Source: Dermanyssus gallinae (taxonomy: Eukaryota > Arthropoda > Arachnida > Mesostigmata > Dermanyssidae). From it: DNA of 64,000 bases. The DNA lies in the NCBI GenBank assembly GCA_003439945.1, contig QVRM01006419.1, positions 124,001-188,000 on the forward strand, in the 5' to 3' direction. Of the stretch, positions 1 to 11,485 are shown piece after piece. Each line of letters begins with the position of its first letter. Position 1 is the first letter of the stretch. The translations under genes and the position numbers were made by a program. Under the pieces are notes generated by a model, which was given only the letters and a program-made list of their open reading frames with translations, had not been told where the DNA came from and ran no database searches.

Positions 1-815
1 TGACACAAAGAGGGCACCGTCGTCATTGTTTTATATGCACCAATAGGCCAAAGCGGACGGAGGAGACATTGTTGAATGTGACCGCCCTCTGAGAGGCCCC
101 CGCCTGTGGATCTTTCACACGTCTGTCTGTTCACATTGTTCGTCACGGCGCCCTTACGACACTTTCTAAACGTCTATTCTTTCTTCTTACTTGTCGTTTT
201 CTTCTTCTCCGACCTATGTTGAGGACGTTGACAGGTGTAGTGGTCTCGCTCCTGCCAGAGAGGGATTGAGGCCACGTGTTGTCGCTCCCAGCCCCCCCCC
301 TCCGCCCACCTAGTCGCCCCCAGCCCCCCTTCCGTCCACCCAGTCGCCCACCCGACAAGTCTTCCTCCCCTCCTCTTTGCGTCACCCCACTATCTGGCTG
401 ACTGTTCTTTGTCACCATGATTAGAAATCTGTCGACCTGTAGGTCGATCGAGCACGACTTAATCACCAACTTTGCTTCGGGCGGCGCACAACGGCATGCA
501 AAGCAGCAGCAGCACCAGTGGCACCACAATACAAAGAAAAAGGTTTGCTGTGCACGCGTGTATGTGTGTATGTGTGGTATGTGCACGCATTCAGATAGCA
601 AGCATCAGGTTGTAGTAGTAGTGCTAACAACGTGAACGACCGAACGACAGCCTACTTATACAGTAGGATAGCAAAAACACCACTTACTGTGTGGCAGTAA
701 CAGTTTTCCCGTCGACCCATCGGCATGCCCTGAGGGCCATCTGTGTGACTCGCTACCTCGAATCTTTGCAAGCCTACCTGCCCGTCTTCTGATCGCCTGG
801 CCAAAGAAAAGACGC
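1..815. other. No recognised gene; GC-moderate, G/C-strand-biased DNA
   Basis: Open frames on both strands overlap one another and match no family I know. Positions 280-370 are strongly pyrimidine-rich on the + strand with short C runs, which explains the Gly/Arg-rich minus-strand translation there. Confidence 0.6.
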
Positions 816-881
816 GCACACACCCACACACACACACACATATACACCTATCCATACTTTGTTTTCTCTCTCTCTCTCTCT
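816..881. repeat. (CA)n followed by (CT)n microsatellite
   Basis: A CA-dinucleotide run with one CCCA interruption occupies about 816-840, and a TC run occupies 865-881. The two are separated by a short TATACACC-type transition. Confidence 0.9.
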
Positions 882-885
882 GAAC

Positions 886-3324
886 CGTCTGCTACTGGGG
901 CTAACCTATATAACGCTGGCAACATGAATGGCGGGCTGGAAAAGACGGCGAGGTCACCTTAGCTCGGCTCCCGTTTTATCGGCTATATATTGAGCAAAGA
1001 CGTTAGACCACTTAATTGTTAGTATATGTTCTCTGTCTACTAACGCATACGAGGCGCGCATTAACCCGTATATGTATCTGTAGGGCAATTTTTCGTTTTG
1101 AATTAGTATTCTGATAGTCTATTCGGTTTTCTTAAGTCTCCTATGAAGTTTGTGCGCTGGCAATTCATATCAGAAGAAGAAGGTTTTCACTTTGGTATAC
1201 TTAAATAATTATAATACATTTTATTTTGATAAACGAAAGTAGAATGGTACATTTTTGCTGATTTATGGATTAATTAATTTTCTCTTTGCTTGAAAAGTTT
1301 GTGTACACATATCGCATTTTTATGCTAGGAACGCCTACGCTACAGTTAATAATAACCACCAATATTGGACTCCCACGTTCTTCTTGCTTATAAGTTGAGC
1401 ACCATCCATGGGGATAGCCTCTTCTTTGCAAATTTATTCTGTTTCCTTTCTGAACCTATTCCTGATCCTAACGCTTTCCCTAATCCTCAACTGGTCAATT
1501 CTATTCGTTCACACTCCTAGCAAAATTATCTATCGATACCTTTCATACCGCATACCCGACGAATCGTTGCTTCTAGCTCCTCATGCCCTGCCCGCCGCAT
1601 CCCCGTGTCTAACGTGTCTGATCTCGGATCCGCCAAGGGCCCGTTGCCTCTTGTATTATTATATAACGTTTCCACTCTACTGCTGAACTAGCTTATTTTA
1701 TAAGTCCTGCCCACCACTTCTGTGTACACGCTGCCTTTACCCTACTTTTAATTTGCTATATTAGCGTCTGTCGGTTGTTGGCTATTGAGTTCTATCTGTC
1801 TTGCCGCAAACCCCCCAACCTCTGTATCATTTTGTTTTTTACTCCCGCTACCCTTTTAACTCCTGCATCTTCTTAACGCATCGTCCGCCATTTAATACGC
1901 TAATTCTACTACGATAAATCAGCTCAGTTTACACTTCCCTTTTGACACAATTTGATATCCCCCCTCTCCTTCAACAACCTCCCTGCTAGAACTGAAACGA
2001 CAATACCACAATGAAAACCTATTTTACTTCCCCTGAATCCCTATTTTTTTAGTTCCCCCTGAATCCCTCTATTTTTTAAAGCCCGAGCTATGTACCAGAA
2101 CAACGTTTGCAAATGTCAGCCTGGGCATGCAAATGTCCCTTGTCTCTTCATATTTAATGAACTCCCACAAACTTGTACACCCTACAATGCAGTTTTTAAC
2201 TATATGCTTTGAATTTTACTAAGTGTGAAGATGTAATCTTTTCTTAGTGACCAAATTGCGCTAAGCACAGTCTGACTTGGATATTATATTTACAAGTAAT
2301 AATTAAAACGAGAGCCGGTAACCGGTAAGAAATATCACTTTTGCTTAATTGCAAATATTTACTTTAATTTACCTAGCCAATCGACCCCTAGGGCCCGACT
2401 AGGCAGCCAAAGAATCCAAAGAAAACGGTAAAGTAATATAATCTTCGAGGAAAGTCGTTGTCACGCTAAAGAAGGTCTATAAAATGCGATGGCACTACTT
2501 AATGTGTGCAAATGCAAATCGTCAGCTAGTAGTGTGTATCGGAACGAAAACGTTGTACGCATGTCCTACTTAAAGAGCTATTATCGAGTAAAAAACATAG
2601 GAATAGCGTCATAGAAACTTGAAATTTGTTTCGCATACGCATCTGTTCAAAAGCCTATTCGCTTAGGTGTGATGAAGCTAATCGCCTCTCTACATGAAAC
2701 GCTTGATCGCACATAGTGCAGCTATTTTGCAGCATCCCTGGAGTTGTGTTTGTAGCATGTTTGATCCTCTTGTCTGGAGAAGCTTTGGCAGGGCTGCAAA
2801 TAATGCGTTTTAAATACTCCTACCAAAGAAGATAGAAGAAAGACTCCACGAAGCAGAGAATGCACTGAGCCAACCTCCCATACAATGCGCCTAAATCGAA
2901 GAAAATTCTCAATATCACTCTTGAAAAGGCCAGGAAACCTGGCCAAAGGCTGATATCTAAAGAGATCCCCAGGCGGAATCACATCATGGATTAGAGCTGT
3001 CTTAAATGTAGTCTGACTTGAAATAAGCCATATTGGTACCTGAAAATGCTTTACGCTTACGCGCTAGCCTGCATCAAAAGTATCGTCTGGCAGTAGACCA
3101 GGCGCAACACCGTGGTGAATAGACTGACGAGCAAAGTTGAGACGACTAGTCCATACCTATTGCATTCTACAATCTTTTTGCTTTTAAGTAGTGAGGAAGA
3201 AATGTTTTTACGCGCACCCAACGAATCGTAGAATATTCGAGGGTAGTGTGGGATTCGACACTGTGGGCCATGTGTAATACACACATAAAACTTCTTCTGG
3301 TTACACCTTCTACAAGTAAGTAGT
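886..3324. other. AT-rich DNA without recognisable gene
   Basis: No frame shows a known domain. The only internal structure seen is a two-copy tandem repeat of about 26 bp at 2028-2080, containing CCCCTGAATCCCT followed by a T run in each copy. Confidence 0.55.
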
Positions 3325-3420
3325 GGCGGTGGCTTAGGTGGCTAACGCATTGTTCGAAACGGGGCGTTGCCATGGCAACCACGGTTAGCAAAACATCGCT
3401 TGTTCGAGCCGCGGCCGTGC
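3325..3420 (+). repeat. tRNA-like (SINE head) candidate
   Basis: The sequence has a box A-like stretch (TGGCTTAGGTGGCTAACG, about 3330-3350) and a box B-like stretch (TTGTTCGAGCC, about 3398-3408) spaced as in a tRNA-derived Pol III promoter. The middle section is GC-rich and includes a self-complementary GTTGCCATGGCAAC, so a normal cloverleaf does not form. I infer a degenerate tRNA-derived SINE rather than a tRNA gene. Confidence 0.35.
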
Positions 3421-5339
3421 TGGTTGATTTTGTTGGACGTGGTTGTCATTGCCCTGCTGCTGCTACATACCTACCTCTGCTGGAGAAAGCCTATATAATT
3501 CCAGTACGAGAACGCGATGACGATAGATGCATTTAGACGATATCGTGCCACAGCCTATTACGAGCGTCTAAAATGTGGTTGTCAGAGCGTTAAAAAAAAG
3601 TGCTACAAGCTAGTTGGCTTCAACTCCTTTGGTCGCAGGGTAGCGTTGCTCTTGTCATACTTCGTTGAAGCAGGCTGTTGAAAGCAGCCGTGGCCACTGA
3701 ATACCTGGGTTACATAATAAGTCATCTCACCATGGGGCCTTTCGTACTATATGTGCATATATGAGCGATTCCTGCTGGAGGGCATTAGTTTGTCTACGTC
3801 CGCGTTTGCACTCGTCCGACAAACTTCCATTTCTCAGTTACCTGAGGCCTAGGCATGTCTTCTTATTGCAAAGTCCCACGGTATCAGTTTAGGCAAAGGC
3901 AAAGACTGTAATTATCGTCACCGTCTTCGAGGCTCGACAGATGCGTATAACCAGTAGTCACTGAATGTTTCGTGGCAGTCGCCGCATGCGGGCTCCACTG
4001 TCCCGGGCCGCTCTTCACTAGACTGGAGACACATGTAACACCACCAAGTCTATCACAAGGGCGATCGATATCCTGCTACTTTCTCTTGGTTCCCAAGGTT
4101 CCATCTTTTCCACATATCACTAGCCTTGTCTTCTAGCTTTCGCTTGTTTTGCCCAGTCATTAAGTCAGTGCCAGGTTCTCTGCAAAAGGCGATAATTTTA
4201 TGCCCCTTAGGAAAACCCTTTAGAACACTATCATATGCGACGTTTTAGAGAACTGGCCCAACGATGGAGCCCCCATGGCACTCCCGCAGTCATCTTCCTG
4301 TCTGCACCTTTCCATCTCACTTCAGCGTCCGTCTGTTTAGATTGTCAGCCGTTACCCGCCTGAGGATTGTCGAGACACCATTTTATGGTCAGTGTCTATC
4401 ATACCACATTAATTTTCATAGAGTTAATCACATTTTTTATATCGGTCACTAGGCAGACTCACCATCTCCACCGTGTTTTTCATCTTTTTTATCTGCGGCT
4501 TCCCGTGATCGCTGAAAATATGGTCTGCTGAGCGACTGTTCTTCTCCAGCTCACATAGTCGCTGTGCTATTATCGACTTAAACGTCTTACTTACCAGCAC
4601 AGTGGCCGGTACGATGTTTCTCTCACTGCTTTAGATAATAGAAGAATCCTGACTCGCTTTCAGTCAGCTAAGAAGCGTTCCTCTATCAGCAATCTATCCG
4701 CCGTATTCTGAATCAGATCTTGTTTTTTCTTCACGAGGGATTTAGTAGCCCAGGGGGTACCGTTCAGACCTGGCGATTTGACCCCTAGGCTAGGTTGGTC
4801 GGGCCGGTTTTGAACGTGCAGCGCACAAGGAAAATTGCTTGCCATTTTCTTTGCGGGCTGCACGTTTCACTTTATCCACCGTGACTCGGGTCGGTCGCTG
4901 TACGGATAAGCCGTGCTCTTTTATCGGTATGAGTGGGCACTTCAGAACTAACTGCTACTACAACTACCTGCTTTTCCGTCGGCTTTATGTGGTCCTGCAT
5001 CACAATCAGTGCCTTTACCGCGATACGGTGTCCAGTTTCCTATGGGTGTGATTCTACTTCCTCAAATAAATTTATCCTGTAAGATATTACGCGTAATAAG
5101 CGTCTACGTTGCCATTTTGGTCTTATTTTTCCTCGTCTAATCGTAACCAAGATCTTCAAGAAATGTATATACTCTTATTTGATTCAAATCGGCAGTTGAA
5201 AATAAACTGAAAATTATAAACCGACCGCCGTAGCGTACGGCAATACTTTGTGGAAGAATTTCATATCAACGGATCATGATTGATAATATTACCTCAAGAG
5301 GGCAGGTTATCTATTTCGTGGTGAATAGTCAAAATCACG
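3421..5339. other. No recognised gene
   Basis: Only short, unrecognised open frames occur on either strand, and no simple repeat longer than a few units was seen. Confidence 0.55.
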
Positions 5340-5615
5340 ATGAGGAATGCACTCGTAAAGCTACAGGGAAGCTATCTAGAGTTTGGTGAATATTTATCTG
5401 AGCCCACCCCGACGTCGTTCACGAAGACACAATTTTTGCTCGTCTCAGCCCTTACCATACTTCTGTTGATCGAAGACGACATTAAAGCCAACCCTGTGCC
5501 TCTCTTAGGACTGGCGGAGAACAGTTTCAGCAAGCTACCTCGAGAACTATTTGCGAAGGTTACAACAAACATATCCACACTCAGTGGAGTCTCCCAATCC
5601 GTGAACACAACATGA
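5340..5615 (+). pseudogene. LINE-type ORF N-terminus remnant with degenerate 2A-like motif
   Basis: A 91-codon open frame has a hydrophobic stretch at residues 32-43 (FLLVSALTILLL) followed by EDDIKANPVP at residues 45-54. In many non-LTR retrotransposons a leucine-rich stretch followed by D-(V/I)-E-x-N-P-G-P (a 2A-like element) lies near the start of an ORF. Here the pattern is D-I-K-A-N-P-V-P, with E to K and G to V, so the 2A activity would not be expected. After the motif the frame resembles the polar linker of such proteins and stops at 5613-5615. Downstream DNA to about 6160 has only stop-rich frames. Assignment rests on this one motif and its context; chance resemblance is possible. 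Confidence 0.35.
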
Positions 5616-6182
5616 CTCAGCACAAATCCTGTTTTGTGCGAGAAGTGTCTTTAATCATCGCCAAATCCCTCACAAACAAGAATTGACGTACTGTTTGAAA
5701 ACGCAAGCTGGCAAGCTATCAAAGAAAAGTCATTGCAAAAACGGTTAGGCTCAAAAACTCTTAACTGACAATTCGCGGCACGAAAAAATATGACACATCA
5801 TAGAGTCGTAAAAGATAATGAAGTACCCACTCCTAGTAAGCAAAATTGCTCTCGCATTCACACAACGATATTTGAAATTCACTACGTCAACCGGTGAAAG
5901 CACTGACCCAAGTGAAAGTGACAAAATTGAATAGTTTTAATCAGGGCTTCCATACCATTCTAAATGAATGAAGAAAATTGCAACGACGTACTAGACCCAG
6001 CTACATGGTCAGACAGGACGAGATTAAAATTGTGTCAAGTTCAGCCGGGGCCTTCGGGGGTATCTGGAAAGATGGCTGGCAAGCGTGCCAAAACGAGGGA
6101 TTACGCCATGGCGACAACAAAGGCAGCAACCGCATATTGACTCAAAACCGGCAGCGATGAACTTTGAGGGGAGAAATACTCT
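5616..6182. other. Stop-rich DNA downstream of LINE-like fragment
   Basis: This could be further decayed retroelement sequence, but no conserved block is readable. Short frames at 5978-6160 carry no motif. Confidence 0.4.
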
Positions 6183-6193
6183 ACACACACACA

Positions 6194-6232
<39 letters not shown>
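6183..6232. repeat. (CA)n-(TA)n compound microsatellite
   Basis: A short CA run (6184-6192) passes through ATATATG into an uninterrupted TA array at 6201-6232, followed by a T-rich stretch. Confidence 0.95.
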
Positions 6233-6234
<2 letters not shown>

Positions 6235-9200
6235 CTTTTTCTAAATTCTTTTTTTTATTTTTATAGCGGAATGTAGAGAAACTGCAAACAATATTGGAAC
6301 ACTCGAGAAAGGTTGTTAATCGCAATGTGTTTAACATTATTTTTTCGTCAAAACGTTTGTTACAGACCCTAATAAAATACCGCTGCCATGTCATACATTT
6401 TGTTGCGGAGAAGAAATTAAAGCACCACGCAGAGAAGGTGCTAATTAAAAGACTGCTGAGACAAAGTAACCGTATGTTAGTTGTTGAGATAAAAGACCAC
6501 TACCTTGTTTGTATTTACAGCTCACCAGGCAAAGACGTCTTTGGCTGTACGAACTGATTAAGGCACATAATCTTTACCGGCGACTAAAATGTCGATGTTT
6601 CAAAAAGCAAGAGCAGAACTTGAGAGTTTACCGAAGGCACTCAAGGTGTCTTATGTTTTAATTAGCTTGGACTTCTTTTATATACATTTTGAATAATGGG
6701 TCAAGCTCAATTGATCACAATATAAGCCATATGTTGATTGACTATTATTATTGACTAACGGACACACTAACTTATTGACTTAGCCCAATGAACTTTGGCT
6801 AGTCGGGTACGTGGGAAAGAAAACACGATCGCTTGCGGTCACCTGTAGTATATCACTGCACTCTCTTTTGGTGCTGTATTTATCGTCTCTTACAGGTCGT
6901 TCTCGAATGCGGTAGATCTGTCCCGGTCCGTGTAGACATCTCGATCGAATCTTCGAGACGTTTCTCGTACCTAGTCGTGTCTACCATCTCCACTACACGT
7001 TCGCTATCATATGGCGTCTAGCCCCGACAGTCGTGTGCCTAGCTGAACGTGCCTGGACACAACAGCCCTCCACGCTAACTATAAAATATGTTATAATGTA
7101 CGTATGTACAAACACTCTGATAAAATAAGTAAGCATATATTTATTTAACTCATAATGCAGCGTAAGTGTACTTAAGCTCAGAGCTAGTTACGTGGCTCAC
7201 TAAGAGCTCCGTCACATTGCATTCGGAACAGTCAATGGTGCAAAATGCGGCAAGCCATTTACGAGAAGTCTGGATGTACCTGGAGCGTCTATCTACCATA
7301 TTAATAATTCATCGTGTCAACAACAACTGTACGATCGACTCTATATATCGACCTAAAGGCACTCTTCTGGTCGAAGTGAAGTGTATACCATGAAAGACCT
7401 TGTTGGTATTTATCATTACATTTCTTCTCAAAAGCATTGCAAATGTTTGTTCCGTGCAAACCTAGGAACTGTTCAACCCAATAATATAATCTTCCGCTCT
7501 ATCGACGTCGATAAACTCAACTAGGCTCTTCATGTACGACCGTCAACAGCCCAAGTCACCGACGAAGTTACGAGAACACACAGCGCTGCGCCATTCATTC
7601 AGCTTCATATAAAAGGGAAGGGCAATCAATTCGGCCGAAGCACAATTCATAGCTGGATGAAGACTGTCGTAACTGGACGAATCGTATTTGTTACCAAAGG
7701 AACTGGACAGCCTTCGGCCATGACAGATCTGGCAGTAATGTGACTTTCTGTGAAATGAAGTAGCTTGAAATTCGAAATAAGACAAGAACAAAAAAGTAAG
7801 ATAAGACAGTGTAGCAAAGCCGTAGATTATTCTTTCAAAACGGCCTGTCCGGCAGACCCTATTATATTTGACAAAAAAGGTTATACACCACTCTACCAGT
7901 TTACTGCAACATCAAGTCACCCGACCAGAACCGACCAAAACGAGACAATGCCACCGATTACGAGGGCCCAACTTGGTATAACTGAAGAAGAAGTTGAATC
8001 ATCAGGGATCTGTGTCTAATCGTATGAGAGGCATATTGTTCGAAAATCTCATCACTGCATCGACCGAAAAATTAGGCAGGCAATTGGAGTTGCGCAAATA
8101 GATACAGCTAGCCTTTTCCTATTTCGCAGGATTTAGAAATGTTTCAAAGAGGGTCACAACTCCCCACGTTCTTTTACGTGGACAACCTTAATATCATGGC
8201 TAAACCGGGGAGCATCTGCAGTTCTATCTAAATAAGGCTGTCAAACGATTAGAAACGAAAACACTCTCCTCGAATAAACACCAATAGAATCATGGTGCTT
8301 CGATGAAGTCGAGGAGGAAGATATGCACCCGTCGGCCACTGCAGTAACATCAAAAGACAACCGCTCAACCTTTTTTCTCGGCCGCTTTTGCTATTTGGGG
8401 GTAGCGATAACTCTTCAATTGTCGTTTACAAGACATATCAAAAGAAAGAAACTAAACAACCACAGTAATGACACCCCTAGGAGCTCTTAGAGACCTCGAC
8501 ATGAAGGCGATTGTGAACCTTCTTCGAGAAGAGCGCCACAGGTACCTCAAGGAGACAATGAGCGGCCTCGCACCTGTTGCAGATGTTAATCTGAAATGAT
8601 CGCATTGTCCTGCTCCTCTTACTTCGTCTTGAGCCTTGTATATCTTTAATAGCCTTAAATGAACACCCTCCTATTCGGGCAGTGTTGACTTGGAGCACTA
8701 TCGCAAGTCAGTAGTGAAGGTTGCCTCCATTCCCTCCACGCCCCTGCAATCTTGTAATCTTTCTCGTTCACCTCTTTTGACCATTGTCCAGCTTTTGTCT
8801 CCTGGTTTGGTCTTTACTTCTTCTTTTAGCGTTTCACTTCATCGGTCACTGTTATCGTGGGCACCGGTCTCGATTGCTTGGGGCCTACAACTGTCATCCT
8901 AAGCTCTCTAATTTCTTTTCTATTTTTAGGGGAATCCATCGATTTTTCTTAAGCCATTTCGTTCGCACGGGAGCCGCAATTTTCTCCAGATTGTTACTTG
9001 CATTAATGGTGGCCTTTCAGATATCTTGTGTCCTTTCGGTCACTTTAGTTTTTTGTTGGATTTGTTGTTCTGCTGGTGATACAACGTACTTCATTCGATC
9101 GTTGGTTGTCTATCTAGCCAAGCAGTTAACTTGGCTCAACACTTAGGATGCATACGCCTCCTGGTCAAAAACGCATGAAAAGGGAAGCGAAGTAACAGCA

Positions 9201-9534
9201 AATATTCAAGGCACAGAAGCAGAAAATCAAATTTATCTTTATTTAGTTCAATTGCATCTACCTAGTTCAAATCCAGGTCAAAGCAAATTCGTTTCCAGTT
9301 GCACTTTTGCGATTACAACATCCAACTTCGACACTCCTACGGAAGAAGAAGAAAAGGGGAGTAACAAGACAGCGATATCGTTATGGCGCCGCATAAATGA
9401 CATATAACAATTACAATTATGTTTATTTCACTCAAATTGAGTATAATATACAGTCTGCATAGAAGGCGACACATAAGCGACTACAAGAGATATTGTCACT
9501 GTATGAGGTACAATCGATGCTGTAAAGCCAAGGC
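6233..9534. other. Long stretch without recognisable gene
   Basis: Several frames of 60-120 codons exist (for example 6294-6557 and 8784-9146, both +). None shows a domain, signal peptide or splice context that I can defend, and frames on the two strands overlap, as expected by chance. Confidence 0.5.
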
Positions 9535-9557
9535 TATATATATATATATATATATAT
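9535..9557. repeat. (TA)n microsatellite
   Basis: A pure TA tract of about 23 bp, preceded by AAGGC and followed by TTCACAAAC. Confidence 0.9.
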
Positions 9558-9639
9558 TCACAAACATATTAAAACTTATTTGTATAAGTGCCACCGAACG
9601 GTTGTATGACCTAATGACGTGCAGTCAATGTCGTCATGC

Positions 9640-10260
9640 CATCAAAGCAAAGCTGTGTACGGGCGTATGTGTGTCCGTGCACCCAAGTCCACAAGTCCAC
9701 GGAAGATAGGTAGACAGGACTAGGGACGCAAGTGGGCAAGTAGCTACATTTCGTTGTGTTGGGATGGCGGCTGTTCGGACGTAGGTTACAATAACCGTAA
9801 CAGCAACAACGACGAGACCAGGAACCTGGCCAAAAAGAGCCGGAGCCGTAAGGAGCCGCTACTGCTGCTGCTGCTGCTGCAGGAGGTGTGAGATGTGAGC
9901 CCCCCGGGGAGGAGAGACGATCCAGGATACCGCTGCGGCCGGCGGCGCCGGGGGCGGCGACGGGACGCAAAGCGAGCCTCTAAGCCTTAGCGCCGTCGCC
10001 TGGAAGGTGGGGATATACTACGTATATCCAGTTTAAACAAGTTGCAAATAAGGAAGCAGGTAGGCTTATCGGCCCAGCTCTTCGCCGGCTCTCCCACCGG
10101 CCGCCCCCGCCGGCGGCCCGGCGTACGCAGGCGGCCAAACAGACTAGACGAGGCCGCCGCTGCTGCTGCTGCTGCTGTTGCTGTTGCCGTTGCCGCTGCT
10201 GCTGTTGCCATTGCCGCTGCCGCGATCGCTCCAGTTCACCTGGAGGTGAGGCAATAGGCG
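9640..10260. other. GC-rich block with CTG/GCC triplet runs
   Basis: GC content rises sharply relative to the flanks. There is a (CTG)n tract at about 9859-9880 and interrupted GCTGCTGTTGCC-type triplets at 10155-10225. The + strand frame 10042-10257 translates to an Arg/Pro-rich part and then an alanine tract, and it ends at a good splice-donor-like sequence (CTGGAG/GTGAGG, about 10243). The minus strand also reads as poly-Ala. Such blocks often lie near promoters or first exons, but low-complexity coding on both strands makes the frame itself weak evidence. Confidence 0.4.
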
Positions 10261-10329
10261 AAAGCTCAAAGCTGCCAGCTAAAACGCTGACAGCTACAAT
10301 CCAATAAAACAGCGTCCCGCTGTGCGATC

Positions 10330-10800
10330 TCTAATTAAGGTCGTGCGAGACCACCAGCGAGAGACAGGCCGAGCGATAGGGATACGAAAAAGGGTTAGAG
10401 AAATAGAGAGAAAGAAAACAGTGGCAAAGCAGGAAGACGTAACGCAAGAGCAAACGATTGAGGAAAGGGAAGAGAACAAAATAGGGCGCACATGTGTATA
10501 TAAAAAAATAAAGAAATATTGAAAGATAAGGAGAGACCAGAGGAAGAGGAAAAGAAGGAAACTCAACGAGCGGAGAAGAAGTTAGCTAGAGCGGCATAGG
10601 ATTCCGAGGTCTCGATATATAGAGTCTTAGACCGTTCCAGAAATGAGCAAGGCAACTCCGGTGCGAACGAAGATAACAGAAAGGCATACAAAGAAACGGA
10701 TAAGAATAGAGAGGAAGCAAGAGAGAGAGAGATAACGCATACAAACACTTGCGAGGGTCACCGAAAACAAAAGAGAGAGGGGGGGACACGGAGAGAGCAC
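10330..10800 (+). repeat. Polypurine-biased tract (GA/GAAA-rich)
   Basis: Over about 450 bp the + strand is strongly enriched in A and G, with repeated GAGAGA, AAAGAAA and AGGAAGA words (for example 10395-10410, 10716-10732 and 10772-10784). The complementary strand is correspondingly pyrimidine-rich, which yields Ser/Leu/Phe-rich false frames. No gene is recognised in it. Confidence 0.6.
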
Positions 10801-11133
10801 ACTCATAGCTGTGTTCCTAAGCTTTTTTAATAAGAGTACGCGTTGGAACAACGGTAATGTTGCCGTTGCGCTATTCCTAGCTTACCAAGCCAACATCACG
10901 GCCCTTGCAGCAGCAGCAACAGCATGATTGTACCGCACTACGTGTCAATATCGCAGCAGGTAGCCGTGATGAAAGCCGTGCGCCCGCTGTCCATCCGCGC
11001 GTCGCTCGGTCGATCGGTCGTAGCCACCTCGATCCGATATTCATGGCTTACGCGGCCGGCCGCTAACACGAGCGCATACACATAACCGCTTCTGGTATAT
11101 TAAATATGCAAACGTGTGTTCTTGACTCGTACG

Positions 11134-11135
<2 letters not shown>
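10801..11135. other. Mixed-composition spacer, no gene seen
   Basis: The section 10860-11070 is relatively GC-rich and includes a CAGCAGCAGCAACAGCA run near 10908-10924. Nothing else is recognisable. Confidence 0.5.
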
Positions 11136-11169
<34 letters not shown>

Positions 11170-11176
11170 CATATAT
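11136..11176. repeat. (TA)n microsatellite with TG/TAC interruptions
   Basis: A TA tract broken once by ATGTAT and once by TACAT, so it is partly palindromic. Confidence 0.9.
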
Positions 11177-11352
11177 CCCAGAACCACGTATATACTAATC
11201 GCAGTCGTTAGGTATGATGGGAATTATCTGCAATTATAATAATGTAATAAGTTCGATGCGCTTCGGCGCAAAATAGGCGGCGATTAAATATGGAAAGAAA
11301 CGTCTCATTTTTTTTTACTATATTGAGTCTATAAAATATATATTTGCGCAGG

Positions 11353-11433
11353 TATATATATATATATAGCCACTAGCCCTAGAAGGCTAACATCTTCATG
11401 CATCTACAATCTACTGGCGTACAATTAGTACTT

Positions 11434-11482
<49 letters not shown>
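11353..11482. repeat. Two (TA)n arrays
   Basis: A short TA array lies at 11353-11368 and a longer pure one at 11436-11482, about 70 bp apart. Confidence 0.9.
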
Positions 11483-11485
<3 letters not shown>

